64,000 bases of DNA from Bradyrhizobium sp. JYMT SZCCT0428 (GCF_018131075.1 NZ_JAFCLS010000024.1:1-64000), one strand, 5' to 3'. Numbered from the stretch's first letter, positions 15,798 to 24,953 are shown. Notes: generated from the letters alone by a model not told the origin. Made by a program: numbers and translations.

Positions 15798-18212
15798 TCA
15801 TAAGTCATCGGATACAGTAGCGTGTTTGTTCAGAAGCCGACGCATCAGTTGCCGGTATGAATTCAACGCGGTTGGTCGCGCATAGCTACGGGCAATCTCG
15901 GTCGCCCGCCGACCCTTCTCTTGGGTATTGCCGGCAGCCGATGCTGCGAGCTCGACGGTACGAGCAATTGCGGCGGGATCTTCGGGTTGTACGACCCAGC
16001 CCAAGTCATGTTCCTGCACGAGAAGAGCAGCCTCCGCATCTGGCTCGGAGCAGATTATCACCGGTCGCCCCACGGCGAGCAGATTATAGATCCGGCTTGG
16101 TACAGACACGCCGGTATTGTTTTTACGATACGGGATTATCCAAATATCGGCAGCCGACAGGAATTCTTCCAGCTCCGCTTCGGGTACGCGCTCAATCAAA
16201 GTGACGTTACGCAGGGGCGTCGCCGCCTGTCTTTTCTTCAATGTGGTCCAGCCGACGCCCTCGCCCGAAAACAGGAAGTGAATGTCCGTATTATTTTCCA
16301 GTATTCGAGCAGCTTCGAATACTGAGTTTGGGTCGTGCGTGAATCCCGCGTTTCCAGACATGGCCACCAGAAATTTGCTTCCGCAGCGGACGCGAAAGGA
16401 ATTCTCGGTGACGACTCGATGCTGAATAGGAAGCGTTGGCCAATTTGGGATAAAGACGATCTTGCTTGGCTGCATGCGTGGATAGGCCATCAACAGCACA
16501 TTCATGTCGCGCCCGATGGTGACGACAGCGTCGAGCCATTTGAACAAGACAGAGTTCGCCCAACGCATGATTTTTGTTACTATGGAGCGGGGATGCAGAA
16601 TTCCGGCCATGACAAGCGTGTCCGGATAGAAGTCATGAATAATAAGTGCCGCGGGGATTTTGCGGAGCCTTGCTGCTACAGTTACGGCGTACGGAACTGT
16701 GAAAGGCGTCGTAACGCAAAGAATGGCATCCTCGCGGCGGGCGTGCTTCAGGATGGCAAAGAACACCTGTAACGCGAACAGGACTGCGGCAAGTGATCTC
16801 GAAACCAGTGCTGATTTTCCCGGCCACCAGCTCTTTATCTCAATAATTGTCGGGAAGGATGACTTCGGGGGCGCCTTCGAGTTGGAGCCGGGCGAGCCCG
16901 ACAGAACGGTGACGTCGCAGTCGCGAGCCAACTCCTCGGCAATCTCGGTCATGTAGGCCGAGGTCGTACTCGGAAACGGGGCATAATGCTGGGAAACGAG
17001 CAGGATTTTCCCGGTGCTCTGCACCAGGGGACTCGGCAGTATCGATCCGTCTGGCGCCCGATGCTGGTGCCGATTTCGCGTTAGCTCGTCGTAGAGTTCG
17101 ACGACGGAGTTCCCGATGATTTTGGCTGACAGCTTTTCGACGACGAGCTTTCTCGCAGCCTGTCCGTAACGGTCGCGAAGCTGGGACGACTTCGCCAGGC
17201 CAAGGATCGCCGCAGCAAGTGCCAATGGCTCCTCGATAGGCACCAGGACGCCGGTCTGATCATGGATGACAACCTCGCGGCAACCCGGAGCGTCGGTGGC
17301 GATCATCGCTCTGCCGCATGCTGCTGCTTCAAGCAGACTCATGGGCAGGCCTTCTCGATGCGACGGCAACACGGCAAAATGGCAGCGCCGCCAAAGCGAG
17401 ACGATATTTTCGATGTGCCCAAGCCAGGTGATTCCCGGCCGTTGGCTCCATTCCCACGCTTCTTCAATTTGGACGGAGGCGGGGTTGGCTGGATCGGGAT
17501 TACCGGCAATGATCAGGTTTATATCGTGACCTTGTTCTCGCAAAATGCCGTGGGCGGCTACCAGCGCCCGGATTCCTTTGTCGGTCAGCAAGCGCCCGGC
17601 GAAGCCCATCGTGATTGGGCCAGTCGGCTCCGGCAGTGGCTGCAACACATCAGTATCGACACCGGATCCGGGGATCAGGATAGTTCGACCGTGCTCTATC
17701 CCAAGGCTTTCGAGGGCAGACAGATCGTCGGGATTCTGGACGAGAACAACGCTTTGCTTCCTATTGAAGAGCCAGGGAAGGAGTATAGCCATGCTTCGCT
17801 TCAGAAGCCGTGTTCGCCAAGTCACCGAAGTGAAGATGTAGCCCAGGCCGGTAATTGCGTTAACAAGCGGGATTTTTCTTCCCAAAGCTGCAATCGATCC
17901 ATACACGCAGCATTGCAAGCCGGAGTGATGAACGATCTGCGGCCTGATCTTGCTTTCAAGCCGTCGAAGTGCGGCGATTGTCGGAACTGCTGCAAATGGA
18001 GATAATCCGCCTCGGCGGAATGGTATCCTATGAAGCGTGAAGCCCTCTGCTTCTATGGCGGTCGCGCCTTTATCGACGCGCGTTGCCACGTGCACTTCAT
18101 AGCCTGCGGCGCGCGCAGCTCTCGCCATCGGCAGCCGGTTGAGCAAAAACGCGAAGTCTTCGTTTACCACGTATAACAAGCGCGGGCGCGCGGTAGTCGT
18201 TGCGAAAGCCAT
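15798..18212 (-). CDS. Tandem fusion of two GT4 glycosyltransferases
   Basis: An 804-residue protein holding two complete GT-B glycosyltransferases. Domain 1 (about residues 10-385) starts with RLLYVVNEDFAFLLNRLPMA and carries PSHREGLPMSLLEAAACGRA as the donor site, as in PglA-like GT4 enzymes. Domain 2 (about 400-795) starts with GKILLVSQHYAPFPS and carries IIPYRKNNTGVSVPSRIYN and GRPVIICSEPDAEAA, as in WbuB-like GT4 enzymes. A short linker joins them. Such enzymes are normally separate, so one chain may add two successive sugars. I chose ATG 18212 over 18275 because a decayed copy at 57.3-58.6 kb starts at the matching place. The gene stands alone on the minus strand. Confidence 0.88.
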   Translation of the reverse strand: MAFATTTARPRLLYVVNEDFAFLLNRLPMARAARAAGYEVHVATRVDKGATAIEAEGFTLHRIPFRRGGLSPFAAVPTIAALRRLESKIRPQIVHHSGLQCCVYGSIAALGRKIPLVNAITGLGYIFTSVTWRTRLLKRSMAILLPWLFNRKQSVVLVQNPDDLSALESLGIEHGRTILIPGSGVDTDVLQPLPEPTGPITMGFAGRLLTDKGIRALVAAHGILREQGHDINLIIAGNPDPANPASVQIEEAWEWSQRPGITWLGHIENIVSLWRRCHFAVLPSHREGLPMSLLEAAACGRAMIATDAPGCREVVIHDQTGVLVPIEEPLALAAAILGLAKSSQLRDRYGQAARKLVVEKLSAKIIGNSVVELYDELTRNRHQHRAPDGSILPSPLVQSTGKILLVSQHYAPFPSTTSAYMTEIAEELARDCDVTVLSGSPGSNSKAPPKSSFPTIIEIKSWWPGKSALVSRSLAAVLFALQVFFAILKHARREDAILCVTTPFTVPYAVTVAARLRKIPAALIIHDFYPDTLVMAGILHPRSIVTKIMRWANSVLFKWLDAVVTIGRDMNVLLMAYPRMQPSKIVFIPNWPTLPIQHRVVTENSFRVRCGSKFLVAMSGNAGFTHDPNSVFEAARILENNTDIHFLFSGEGVGWTTLKKRQAATPLRNVTLIERVPEAELEEFLSAADIWIIPYRKNNTGVSVPSRIYNLLAVGRPVIICSEPDAEAALLVQEHDLGWVVQPEDPAAIARTVELAASAAGNTQEKGRRATEIARSYARPTALNSYRQLMRRLLNKHATVSDDL

Positions 18213-18456
18213 GCAACTCACATCGTTTGATTTGCTGTTAGAACGGTCCCGCACCCATTTGGGCTGATACCACAATGAAATGGACGTCGATGCCGTGGGC
18301 GTCGAAATGCCGAGTCACCCTACGCCGTTCGGGCTTCGAACTGAAGGGATCACGTCATCATTGTTGCCAGGGTTCGCGAGCTGGTATTTTGCAATCGCCC
18401 AGGAGCGGGTGGCCGATCCGGCCTTACGATGCGGACGGCCGCTCCGTATCGTCTCG

Positions 18457-18735
18457 TTAGCGAATTGCATCCTGCGAGGATGAAGCAGGTTTTGCTTCCT
18501 CGCCGCGTTCTGCGGCAGGCAGCAGCCGTTTCCGCTCGCGTTCCCTCATGAACTCGTCGTACTTCGCGGTGCCCGGCCGCGGTGGCGCGTCCGCCGGCAC
18601 GCCTCCGGCCCAGGCCGGAATGGCGTCGCTGACCCCGGCCGAGATTTTTTCGTTGATGGTTCCGCAGCCGCTCAGCGAGCAGCCCGCGAACGCGACGGCA
18701 ACGAGGACAAGGATTTGGGGGGCACGGATCGACAT
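18457..18735 (-). CDS. Small putative lipoprotein
   Basis: A 92-residue protein with an N-terminal hydrophobic signal sequence and a lipobox LSGC (residues 21-24), so Cys24 should be lipidated and the protein anchored in the inner or outer membrane. The mature part is short, polar and charged (YDEFMRERERKR, then AERGEEAKPASSS) with no recognised domain. I chose the ATG at 18735, which gives a normal signal-peptide length; the frame also allows ATG 18771. Neither has a strong ribosome-binding site. The function is unknown. It lies opposite to, and 370 bases from, the liv operon. Confidence 0.7.
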   Translation of the reverse strand: MSIRAPQILVLVAVAFAGCSLSGCGTINEKISAGVSDAIPAWAGGVPADAPPRPGTAKYDEFMRERERKRLLPAAERGEEAKPASSSQDAIR

Positions 18736-18817
18736 GGGCGGCAGGTTACAACTTAGACCTTTAAGGATCATGGATTTGAGGCCGCCTTGCGGCAGGGAGT
18801 GACCTGCCGCTTATTTG

Positions 18818-18852
18818 TTGACAGCAACATTTTATTTGTACAAATGTACAAA
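18818..18852 (+). promoter_or_regulatory. Candidate promoter with overlapping palindromic operator upstream of livK
   Basis: A perfect TTGACA (-35) at 18818-18823 is followed at 15 bases' spacing by TACAAA (18839-18844), a moderate -10. The -10 lies inside a perfect inverted repeat, TTTGTACA-AA-TGTACAAA (18835-18852). The same bases also form a direct repeat TGTACAAA-TGTACAAA (18837-18852). A repressor dimer bound here would cover the promoter. The start of livK is about 255 bases downstream, leaving a long leader; another TATAAT lies at 18911-18916 without a clear -35. Which protein binds is unknown. Confidence 0.5.
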
Positions 18853-19108
18853 TGGAACGAAGGCCGGAGACGGTCGGGCCGCCCGGTGGGTCTCGAAGCG
18901 ATGACGGTGTTATAATACTGTCAGCGACCTGACGCAGGAACGCCCCGGGGACCGTGTCCGTCCAAGGAAACGCGCCCTTCGTCCGATTGACAACAAGCCG
19001 CGGTGAGACGCCATGTCGTGGCGCTACCCGGCCGAAAATTTGGGTTATGGTGAGGCAAGGGCCGGGGACTCGGCTCAAGGCACAAGACCGATCAGGGGGA
19101 GAAAATTC

Positions 19109-20281
19109 ATGTCTATTCGTCATCAATTGCTGCTGGCCGCAGGCGCGGTCGCCGGCGTGCTGGCCGTTATACCCGCGAAGGCGCAGGACGCCGTCAAGAT
19201 CGGCCTGATTCTGCCGATGACCGGCGGGCAGGCCTCGACCGGCAAGCAGATCGACAACGCCGTCAAGCTCTACATGCAGCAGAAGGGCGACACCGTCGCC
19301 GGCAGGAAGATCGAGGTCATTCTGAAGGATGACGGCGCGGTCCCCGACAACACCAAGCGCCTCGCCCAGGAGTTGATCGTCAACGACAAGGTCAGTTTCA
19401 TCGCCGGCTTCGGCGTGACTCCGGCAGCCCTTGCCGCGGCGCCGCTGGCGACCCAGGCCAAGGTCCCGGAAATCGTGATGGCGGCGGGCACCTCGATCAT
19501 CACCGAGCGTTCGCCCTATATCGTGCGCACCAGTTTTACGCTGGCGCAGTCGTCGACGATCATCGGTGATTGGGCCGCCAAGAACGGCATCAAGAAGGTC
19601 GCAACGCTGACCTCCGACTACGCGCCCGGCAACGATGCGCTGAACTTCTTCAAGCAGAACTTCACCGCCGGCGGCGGCGAGATCGTCGAAGAGGTCAAGG
19701 TGCCCCTGCAAAATCCGGACTTCGCGCCGTTCCTGCAGCGCATGAAGGATGCCAAGCCGGATGCCGTGTTCGTGTTCGTGCCGGCAGGGCAGGGCGGCAA
19801 CTTCATGAAGCAATATTCCGAGCGCGGCCTCGACAAGGCGGGCATCAAGGTGATCGGCCCCGGCGACGTGATGGATGACGATCTGCTCAACGGCATGGGC
19901 GATGCGGCGCTCGGCACAGTCACCGCGCATCTGTACTCCGCCGCGCATCCGTCCGCGATGAACAAGGATTTCGTCGCTGCCTACAAGAAGGCCTATAACC
20001 AGCGCCCAGGCTTCATGGCGGTGGGCGGCTATGACGGCATCCATTTGATCTATGAGGCGCTGAAGAAGACCGGTGGCAAGACCGACGGCGATGCGCTGAT
20101 CGAGGCGATGAAGGGCTTGAAGTGGGAGAGCCCGCGCGGCCCGATCTCGATCGATCCGGAAACCCGCGACATCGTGCAGAACATCTACATCCGCAAGGTC
20201 GAGAAGGTCGACGGTGAACTCTACAACGTCGAATTCGCGACCTTCGAGGCGGTCAAGGATTCCGGCAAGACGAAGAAGTGA
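19109..20281 (+). CDS. ABC transporter periplasmic substrate-binding protein (LivK type)
   Basis: A 390-residue secreted protein. The Sec signal peptide runs to about residue 25, with cleavage after AKA before QDAVKIGLIL. It has the type I periplasmic-binding fold (Peripla_BP_6): GLILPMTGGQASTGKQIDNA, VAGRKIEVILKDDGAVPDN and VSFIAGFGVTPAALAAAPL. The start at ATG 19109 is supported by AGGGGGA about ten bases upstream and by the signal peptide; the frame is open further upstream. It delivers its ligand to LivHM. The family handles branched-chain amino acids, amides, urea and aromatic acids, and the ligand here is not evident. It is the first gene of the liv operon. Confidence 0.93.
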   Translation: MSIRHQLLLAAGAVAGVLAVIPAKAQDAVKIGLILPMTGGQASTGKQIDNAVKLYMQQKGDTVAGRKIEVILKDDGAVPDNTKRLAQELIVNDKVSFIAGFGVTPAALAAAPLATQAKVPEIVMAAGTSIITERSPYIVRTSFTLAQSSTIIGDWAAKNGIKKVATLTSDYAPGNDALNFFKQNFTAGGGEIVEEVKVPLQNPDFAPFLQRMKDAKPDAVFVFVPAGQGGNFMKQYSERGLDKAGIKVIGPGDVMDDDLLNGMGDAALGTVTAHLYSAAHPSAMNKDFVAAYKKAYNQRPGFMAVGGYDGIHLIYEALKKTGGKTDGDALIEAMKGLKWESPRGPISIDPETRDIVQNIYIRKVEKVDGELYNVEFATFEAVKDSGKTKK

Positions 20282-20287
20282 CGGCGA

Positions 20288-20390
20288 AGCCGTCATCCCG
20301 GGGCGCTGGCAAAGCCAGCGAACCCGGGATCTCGAAACTGTAGCACGAGATTCCGGGTTCAGCGCTGTGCGCTGCCCCGGAATGACGGCT
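20288..20390. repeat. Complex palindromic intergenic repeat (about 103 bases)
   Basis: It lies between livK and livH. The outer arms 20288-20306 and 20369-20390 are complementary apart from a three-base insertion and a mismatch. A second pair, 20321-20334 with 20346-20360, is complementary with one mismatch, and a third small stem occurs at 20304-20320. The whole can fold as a branched cruciform or RNA. I associate such elements with Bradyrhizobium/Rhodopseudomonas intergenic regions. Placed after the binding-protein gene it could stabilise the livK message or partly terminate it. Confidence 0.75.
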
Positions 20391-20413
20391 CCCAATCCTC
20401 GGGCTATCCCTGA

Positions 20414-21283
20414 ATGACCACGCTCTTCACCATCCTGTTCGACGGCGTCGCCTACGGCATGCTGCTGTTCGTGCTGGCCTGCGGGCTGGCTGTGACGCTG
20501 GGGCTGATGAACTTCGTCAACCTCGCCCATGGCGCGTTCGCGATGACCGGCGGCTATGTCTGCGCCGTTCTGGTCAACAATTCCGGCTGGCCGTTCTTTG
20601 CGGCGCTGCCGCTGGCGTTCGTTTCCAGCGCGCTGATCGGCGTGGTGCTCGAACGCTCGCTCTACCGCCATCTCTACACAAGAAGCCATCTCGACCAGGT
20701 GCTGTTCTCGATCGGCCTCACCTTCATGTCGGTGGCTTCGGTCGATTACATCATGGGATCGTCGCGCATCTTCATCAAGCTGCCGGCGGCGCTCGAGGGC
20801 CAGTTCGATTTCTTCGGCGTCGGCATCGGCCGCTACCGGTTGATGATCATCGTGATCTGCGGCCTGCTGACGGTTGGGCTGCAATTGATCCTGGCGAAAA
20901 CCCGGTTTGGCAGCCGTTTGCGCGCGGCGGTCGATGATCCCCGTGCCGCCAGCGGCCTCGGCATCAACGTGCCGCAGGTGTTTGCCTTTACCTTCGCTTT
21001 CGGTTGCGGGCTTGCCGGTCTGGGCGGCGCGCTCAGCGCCGAAATTCTCGGCCTCGATCCGTATTTTCCGCTCAAGTTCATGATCTACTTCCTGATCGTG
21101 GTCACCGTCGGCGGCTCCTCGAGCATCACCGGGCCGTTTCTGGCTTCGCTGCTGCTCGGCATCGGCGACGTCGCCGGCAAATATTACGTTCCCAAGATGG
21201 GGCCATTCGTCATCTACACCATCATGATCGTGATCCTGATCTGGCGCCCGAACGGTCTGTTCGGCCGCACCGCGGCGCGGTGA
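20414..21283 (+). CDS. livH: Branched-chain amino-acid type ABC permease (LivH)
   Basis: A 289-residue membrane protein with about eight transmembrane segments. It opens with LFDGVAYGMLLFVLACGLAVTLGLMNFVNLAHGAFAMTGG, typical of LivH. The late stretch FAFTFAFGCGLAGLGGALSAEILGLDPYFPL is the EAA-like cytoplasmic loop that contacts the ATPase. It forms the import channel with LivM. It lies 132 bases after livK, separated by the palindromic repeat, and seven bases before livM. Confidence 0.95.
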   Translation: MTTLFTILFDGVAYGMLLFVLACGLAVTLGLMNFVNLAHGAFAMTGGYVCAVLVNNSGWPFFAALPLAFVSSALIGVVLERSLYRHLYTRSHLDQVLFSIGLTFMSVASVDYIMGSSRIFIKLPAALEGQFDFFGVGIGRYRLMIIVICGLLTVGLQLILAKTRFGSRLRAAVDDPRAASGLGINVPQVFAFTFAFGCGLAGLGGALSAEILGLDPYFPLKFMIYFLIVVTVGGSSSITGPFLASLLLGIGDVAGKYYVPKMGPFVIYTIMIVILIWRPNGLFGRTAAR

Positions 21284-21289
21284 ACCGAT

Positions 21290-22321
21290 ATGAGCTCGCT
21301 TCCCGAAATCTCGTCTCATGCCATGGCCCGCTCCCGCTGGCGCGGAGGCGAAATCGCGTTCTGGGTTCTGGTCCTGGCCTGCGCATTCCTGTTTCCGTCG
21401 CGCTATCTGATCATGACGGACATCCTGCGGCTGGCACTGTTCGCGCTGTCGCTCGATTTGATCCTTGGCTATGCCGGTATCGTGTCGCTTGGCCATGCCG
21501 CCTTCTTCGGTGTCGGCGCCTATTGTGCCGGGCTGCTGGCGCTCCATGGCATCATCACCGAACCGGTGATTGCATTGGTCGCGGCGGGTCTCGTCGCCAT
21601 GGTGCTCGGCTTTCTCACCAGTTTCCTGGTGATCCGCGGCGTCGACCTGACGCGGTTGATGGTGACGCTCGGCATCGCGCTGCTGCTGGAAGCGCTGGGT
21701 GAGCGTTTCTCCAATATCACCGGTGGCACCGACGGCCTGCAGGGCATCGAGATGGCGCCGATCCTTGGAACGTTCGCCTTCGATATGTTCGGCAAGACCG
21801 GCTTCTTCTACTCGCTGATCGTGCTGTTCCTGCTGTTCCTGCTCGCGCGCCGGGTGGTGAACTCGCCATTCGGCCTGTCGCTGCGTGCGATCAAGAACAA
21901 TCCGCTGCGGGCGTCCGCCATCGGCGTGCCGGTCAATCGCCGCCTAATCGCGATCTATACGCTGGCCGCATTCTACGCCGGCATTGCCGGCGCGCTGTTC
22001 ACCCAGACCACGGCGCTGGCCTCGCTCGACGTGTTCGCGTTCGAAAAATCGGCCGATCTGATGCTGGTGCTGGTGCTTGGCGGCACCGGCTATCTCTATG
22101 GCGGCCTGATCGGCGCTGTTGTCTTCAAGATGCTGCAGGAGTTCTTCTCCACCATCACGCCGCAGTACTGGCTGTTCTGGATCGGTCTCGTGCTGGTCGT
22201 GATCGTGCTGGTCGGCCGTGACCGCATGCATCGCTGGGCGCTGTGGCTGCCCAATCTCGTGATCCGGAAAATCGCCGGACGCAAAGCCGTCGTGGCCGTT
22301 CCCGAAAGTGACGCGCCATGA
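21290..22321 (+). CDS. livM: Branched-chain amino-acid type ABC permease (LivM)
   Basis: A 343-residue inner-membrane protein with about 9-10 hydrophobic segments. Family hallmarks are LILGYAGIVSLGHAAFFGVGAY, FSNITGGTDGLQGI and SLRAIKNNPLRASAIGVPVNR, the last being the ATPase-contact loop. It pairs with LivH as the transmembrane heterodimer. The stop overlaps the livG start in ATGA (22318-22321). The C-terminal tail after LWLPNLVIRKI is polar and variable. Confidence 0.95.
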   Translation: MSSLPEISSHAMARSRWRGGEIAFWVLVLACAFLFPSRYLIMTDILRLALFALSLDLILGYAGIVSLGHAAFFGVGAYCAGLLALHGIITEPVIALVAAGLVAMVLGFLTSFLVIRGVDLTRLMVTLGIALLLEALGERFSNITGGTDGLQGIEMAPILGTFAFDMFGKTGFFYSLIVLFLLFLLARRVVNSPFGLSLRAIKNNPLRASAIGVPVNRRLIAIYTLAAFYAGIAGALFTQTTALASLDVFAFEKSADLMLVLVLGGTGYLYGGLIGAVVFKMLQEFFSTITPQYWLFWIGLVLVVIVLVGRDRMHRWALWLPNLVIRKIAGRKAVVAVPESDAP

Positions 22322-23070
22322 CGATCGCGCTGGAAACCAAGGGACTTGAAAAATCATTCGGGGGCCTGCGGGTCACGCGTGATCTGTCGCTGCGGGTCGA
22401 GCAGGGCGCCCGCCATGCCCTGATCGGACCGAACGGCGCCGGCAAGACCACGGTCATCAACCTGCTCACCGGCGTGCTTGCCCCCAATTCCGGGCGCATT
22501 CTGCTCGAGGGCAACGACATCACCGACCTGCCGGTTCACAAGCGGGTGTTGCGCGGCCTGTCGCGTACCTTCCAGATCAACCAGCTCTATGCCGATCTGA
22601 CGCCGCTGGAGACCATTGGCCTTGCGGTCTCCGAACGGCTCGGCCGCGGCGGCGACTGGTGGCGGCGGATGGGGACGCGGGGTGACGTCAACCAGGAGGT
22701 CGCCGAGACGCTGTCGCGCTTTCACCTGCTCGACGTCATGAATGAACTCACCGCGACGCTGCCCTACGGAAAGCAGCGCTTGCTCGAGATCGCGGTCGCG
22801 ATCGCGACCAAGCCGCGGGTGCTGCTGCTCGACGAGCCCGCCGCCGGCGTGCCCGAGAGCGAGCGCCACGATATTCTGGCCGCGGTCGCAGCGCTGCCGC
22901 GCGACGTTACGGTTCTTCTGATCGAGCACGACATGGATCTGGTGTTTTCGTTCGCCGACCGGATTTCGGTGCTGGTCAACGGCGCCATGCTGGTCGAAGG
23001 CCCGCCGGACGAGGTGGCGCGCGATCCCCAGGTCAAGGCGGTCTATCTCGGCGAGGCTGCCGATGTCTGA
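22318..23070 (+). CDS. livG: ABC transporter ATPase (LivG)
   Basis: A 250-residue ATPase. It has Walker A GPNGAGKTT, a Q-loop region in LSRTFQINQLYADLTPLE, the degenerate signature LPYGKQRLLEIA usual for LivG, Walker B VLLLDEPAAGVP and the switch His in LLIEHDMDLV. It energises import through LivHM on the cytoplasmic side. It is translationally coupled upstream to livM (ATGA) and downstream to livF (8-base overlap). Confidence 0.95.
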   Translation: MTIALETKGLEKSFGGLRVTRDLSLRVEQGARHALIGPNGAGKTTVINLLTGVLAPNSGRILLEGNDITDLPVHKRVLRGLSRTFQINQLYADLTPLETIGLAVSERLGRGGDWWRRMGTRGDVNQEVAETLSRFHLLDVMNELTATLPYGKQRLLEIAVAIATKPRVLLLDEPAAGVPESERHDILAAVAALPRDVTVLLIEHDMDLVFSFADRISVLVNGAMLVEGPPDEVARDPQVKAVYLGEAADV

Positions 23071-23776
23071 TTTACTCGTCATCAATGGCCTGCGCGCCGG
23101 CTACGGGCAGGCGGTGGTGCTGCCGGGGATGTCGCTGACGCTGGGCGAAGGCCAGGTGCTGGCGTTGCTCGGCCGCAACGGCACCGGCAAGACCACGCTG
23201 ATCAACTCGATCGTCGGGATCACCCGGCGTTTTGGCGGCACGGTCGCGCTTGGCGGGCTCGACATTACCCCGATGCGGCCGGACCAGCGGGCGCGCGCCG
23301 GAATCGGCTGGGTGCCGCAGGAGCGCAACATCTTCCGCTCGCTGACGGTGGAAGAGAACATGACCGCGGTGGCGCAGCCCGGCCCATGGACCGTCGACAG
23401 GGTTTACGAAATGTTTCCGCGGCTGAAGGAACGCCGCAGTAATTTCGGCAACCAGCTCTCCGGCGGCGAACAGCAGATGCTGGCGATCGGCCGGGCGCTG
23501 ACGCTCAATCCGAAGGTGCTGCTGCTGGATGAGCCGACCGAGGGGCTGGCGCCCATCATCGTCGAGGAGCTGCTGCGGGCGCTCGGCACCATTACCCGCG
23601 CCGGTGGCATTTGCTCGATTATTGTCGAGCAGAATGCCCAAAAGATTCTGGGGTTGGCCGACCGGGTTGTGATATTGGAACGCGGCGCGATCGTGCATGA
23701 TGCGGCCTCCAGCGCGCTGAAGGCCGATCCTGCGGTACTCGAACGCTATCTTGGCGTCGCTGGCGCCGCACACTGA
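23063..23776 (+). CDS. livF: ABC transporter ATPase (LivF)
   Basis: A 237-residue ATPase with Walker A GRNGTGKTT, the LivF-typical WVPQERNIFRSLTVEENM, the signature LSGGEQQMLAIGRAL, Walker B VLLLDEPTEGLAP and the switch region SIIVEQNAQ. It forms the ATPase heterodimer with LivG. It starts inside the end of livG and is followed 21 bases later by the MetE-like gene, so that gene is probably on the same transcript. Confidence 0.95.
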   Translation: MSDLLVINGLRAGYGQAVVLPGMSLTLGEGQVLALLGRNGTGKTTLINSIVGITRRFGGTVALGGLDITPMRPDQRARAGIGWVPQERNIFRSLTVEENMTAVAQPGPWTVDRVYEMFPRLKERRSNFGNQLSGGEQQMLAIGRALTLNPKVLLLDEPTEGLAPIIVEELLRALGTITRAGGICSIIVEQNAQKILGLADRVVILERGAIVHDAASSALKADPAVLERYLGVAGAAH

Positions 23777-23797
23777 AAATTTTCTGGGAGTAAGACC

Positions 23798-24916
23798 ATG
23801 CAGCGAACCAAAGCCCCGTTCCGTGCCGACGAGGTCGGCAGCCTGTTGCGGCCGCAGCGCATCAAGGAAGCGCGCGCCAAACTGGAGAAGGGTGAGATCA
23901 CGGCCGAGGATTTGCGCAAGGCCGAGGACATGGAAATCGAAAAGGTCGTGCACAAGCAGGCCTCGCTCGGACTCAAGCTCGCGACCGACGGCGAATTCCG
24001 CCGTTCCTGGTGGCATTTCGATTTTCTGAGCCATCTAACCGGCTGCGAATTGTATCACCCTGATCAAGGCATCCAGTTCGCCGGCGTCCAGACCCGGCAC
24101 GACGCCATCCGGGTCATCGGCAAGCTCGACTTCCCCGACAACCATCCAATGCTGGATCACTTCAAATTCCTGAAGAAGCATTGCGACACCGCGCATGTCA
24201 CGGCCAAGATGACGATCCCGTCGCCCGCGGTGCTGCATTTCCGCGGCGGCCGCAAGGCGATCTCGAAGGACGTCTATCCCGATCTCGAAGCCTTCTTCGA
24301 GGACCTCGGCAAGACCTACCGCAAGGCGGTGAAGGCGTTCTACGACGCGGGCTGCCGCTATCTGCAGTTCGACGACACCGTATGGGCCTATCTCTGCTCG
24401 CCGGACGAGTTGCAGAAGGCGCGCGAGCGCGGCGACCATCCCGACGGCCTGCAGGAGATCTATGCCCGCGTCATCAACTACGCGCTGGCCGAGCGGCCAG
24501 CCGACATGATTGTCACCACGCATGTCTGCCGCGGCAATTTCCGCTCGACCTGGATTTCCTCCGGCGGCTACGAGCCCGTCGCGGAGACCATGCTGGCCGG
24601 CACCAATTACGACGGCTATTTCCTGGAATATGATTCCGACCGCGCCGGCGGCTTCGAGCCGCTGCGCTATTTGCCGAAGGGCAACAAGGTGGTCGTGGTC
24701 GGCGTCATCACCTCGAAGTTCGGCGAGCTCGAGAACAAGGAAGACATCAAGCGCCGGCTGTTGGAGGCGGCAAAATTCGCGCCGCTCGAGCAGCTCGCGG
24801 TATCGCCGCAATGCGGCTTCGCCTCGACCGAGGAAGGCAACATCCTGTCCGAGGAAGAGCAGTGGGCCAAGCTGAAGCTCGCGGTCGATGTCGCCAACGA
24901 GGTGTGGGGGAAGTAG
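23798..24916 (+). CDS. MetE-like C-terminal-domain protein (YxjG/YxjH type methyltransferase)
   Basis: A 372-residue protein matching only the catalytic C-terminal barrel of cobalamin-independent methionine synthase. The N-terminus FRADEVGSLLRP is typical of the stand-alone YxjG/YxjH group. Zinc-ligand positions are seen as the His and Cys in THVCRGN and the Cys in SPQCGFAST, with an Asp in LQFDDTVWAY. Such proteins transfer methyl groups to homocysteine or act on related thiols; the donor is uncertain. ATG 23798 is preceded by GGGAG. Its position behind livF suggests that the imported ligand and this enzyme belong to one pathway, possibly uptake of methyl-sulfur or betaine-like compounds; this is inference. 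Confidence 0.88.
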   Translation: MQRTKAPFRADEVGSLLRPQRIKEARAKLEKGEITAEDLRKAEDMEIEKVVHKQASLGLKLATDGEFRRSWWHFDFLSHLTGCELYHPDQGIQFAGVQTRHDAIRVIGKLDFPDNHPMLDHFKFLKKHCDTAHVTAKMTIPSPAVLHFRGGRKAISKDVYPDLEAFFEDLGKTYRKAVKAFYDAGCRYLQFDDTVWAYLCSPDELQKARERGDHPDGLQEIYARVINYALAERPADMIVTTHVCRGNFRSTWISSGGYEPVAETMLAGTNYDGYFLEYDSDRAGGFEPLRYLPKGNKVVVVGVITSKFGELENKEDIKRRLLEAAKFAPLEQLAVSPQCGFASTEEGNILSEEEQWAKLKLAVDVANEVWGK

Positions 24917-24953
24917 CTTCATAACTCCGCGTTGTCGTCCCGGCCCTCTCCAC

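Noticed and set aside
18761..21547. A 928-codon minus-strand frame
   Set aside because: It lies opposite livK, livH and part of livM, whose products are unmistakable; the composition is a high-GC antisense artefact.
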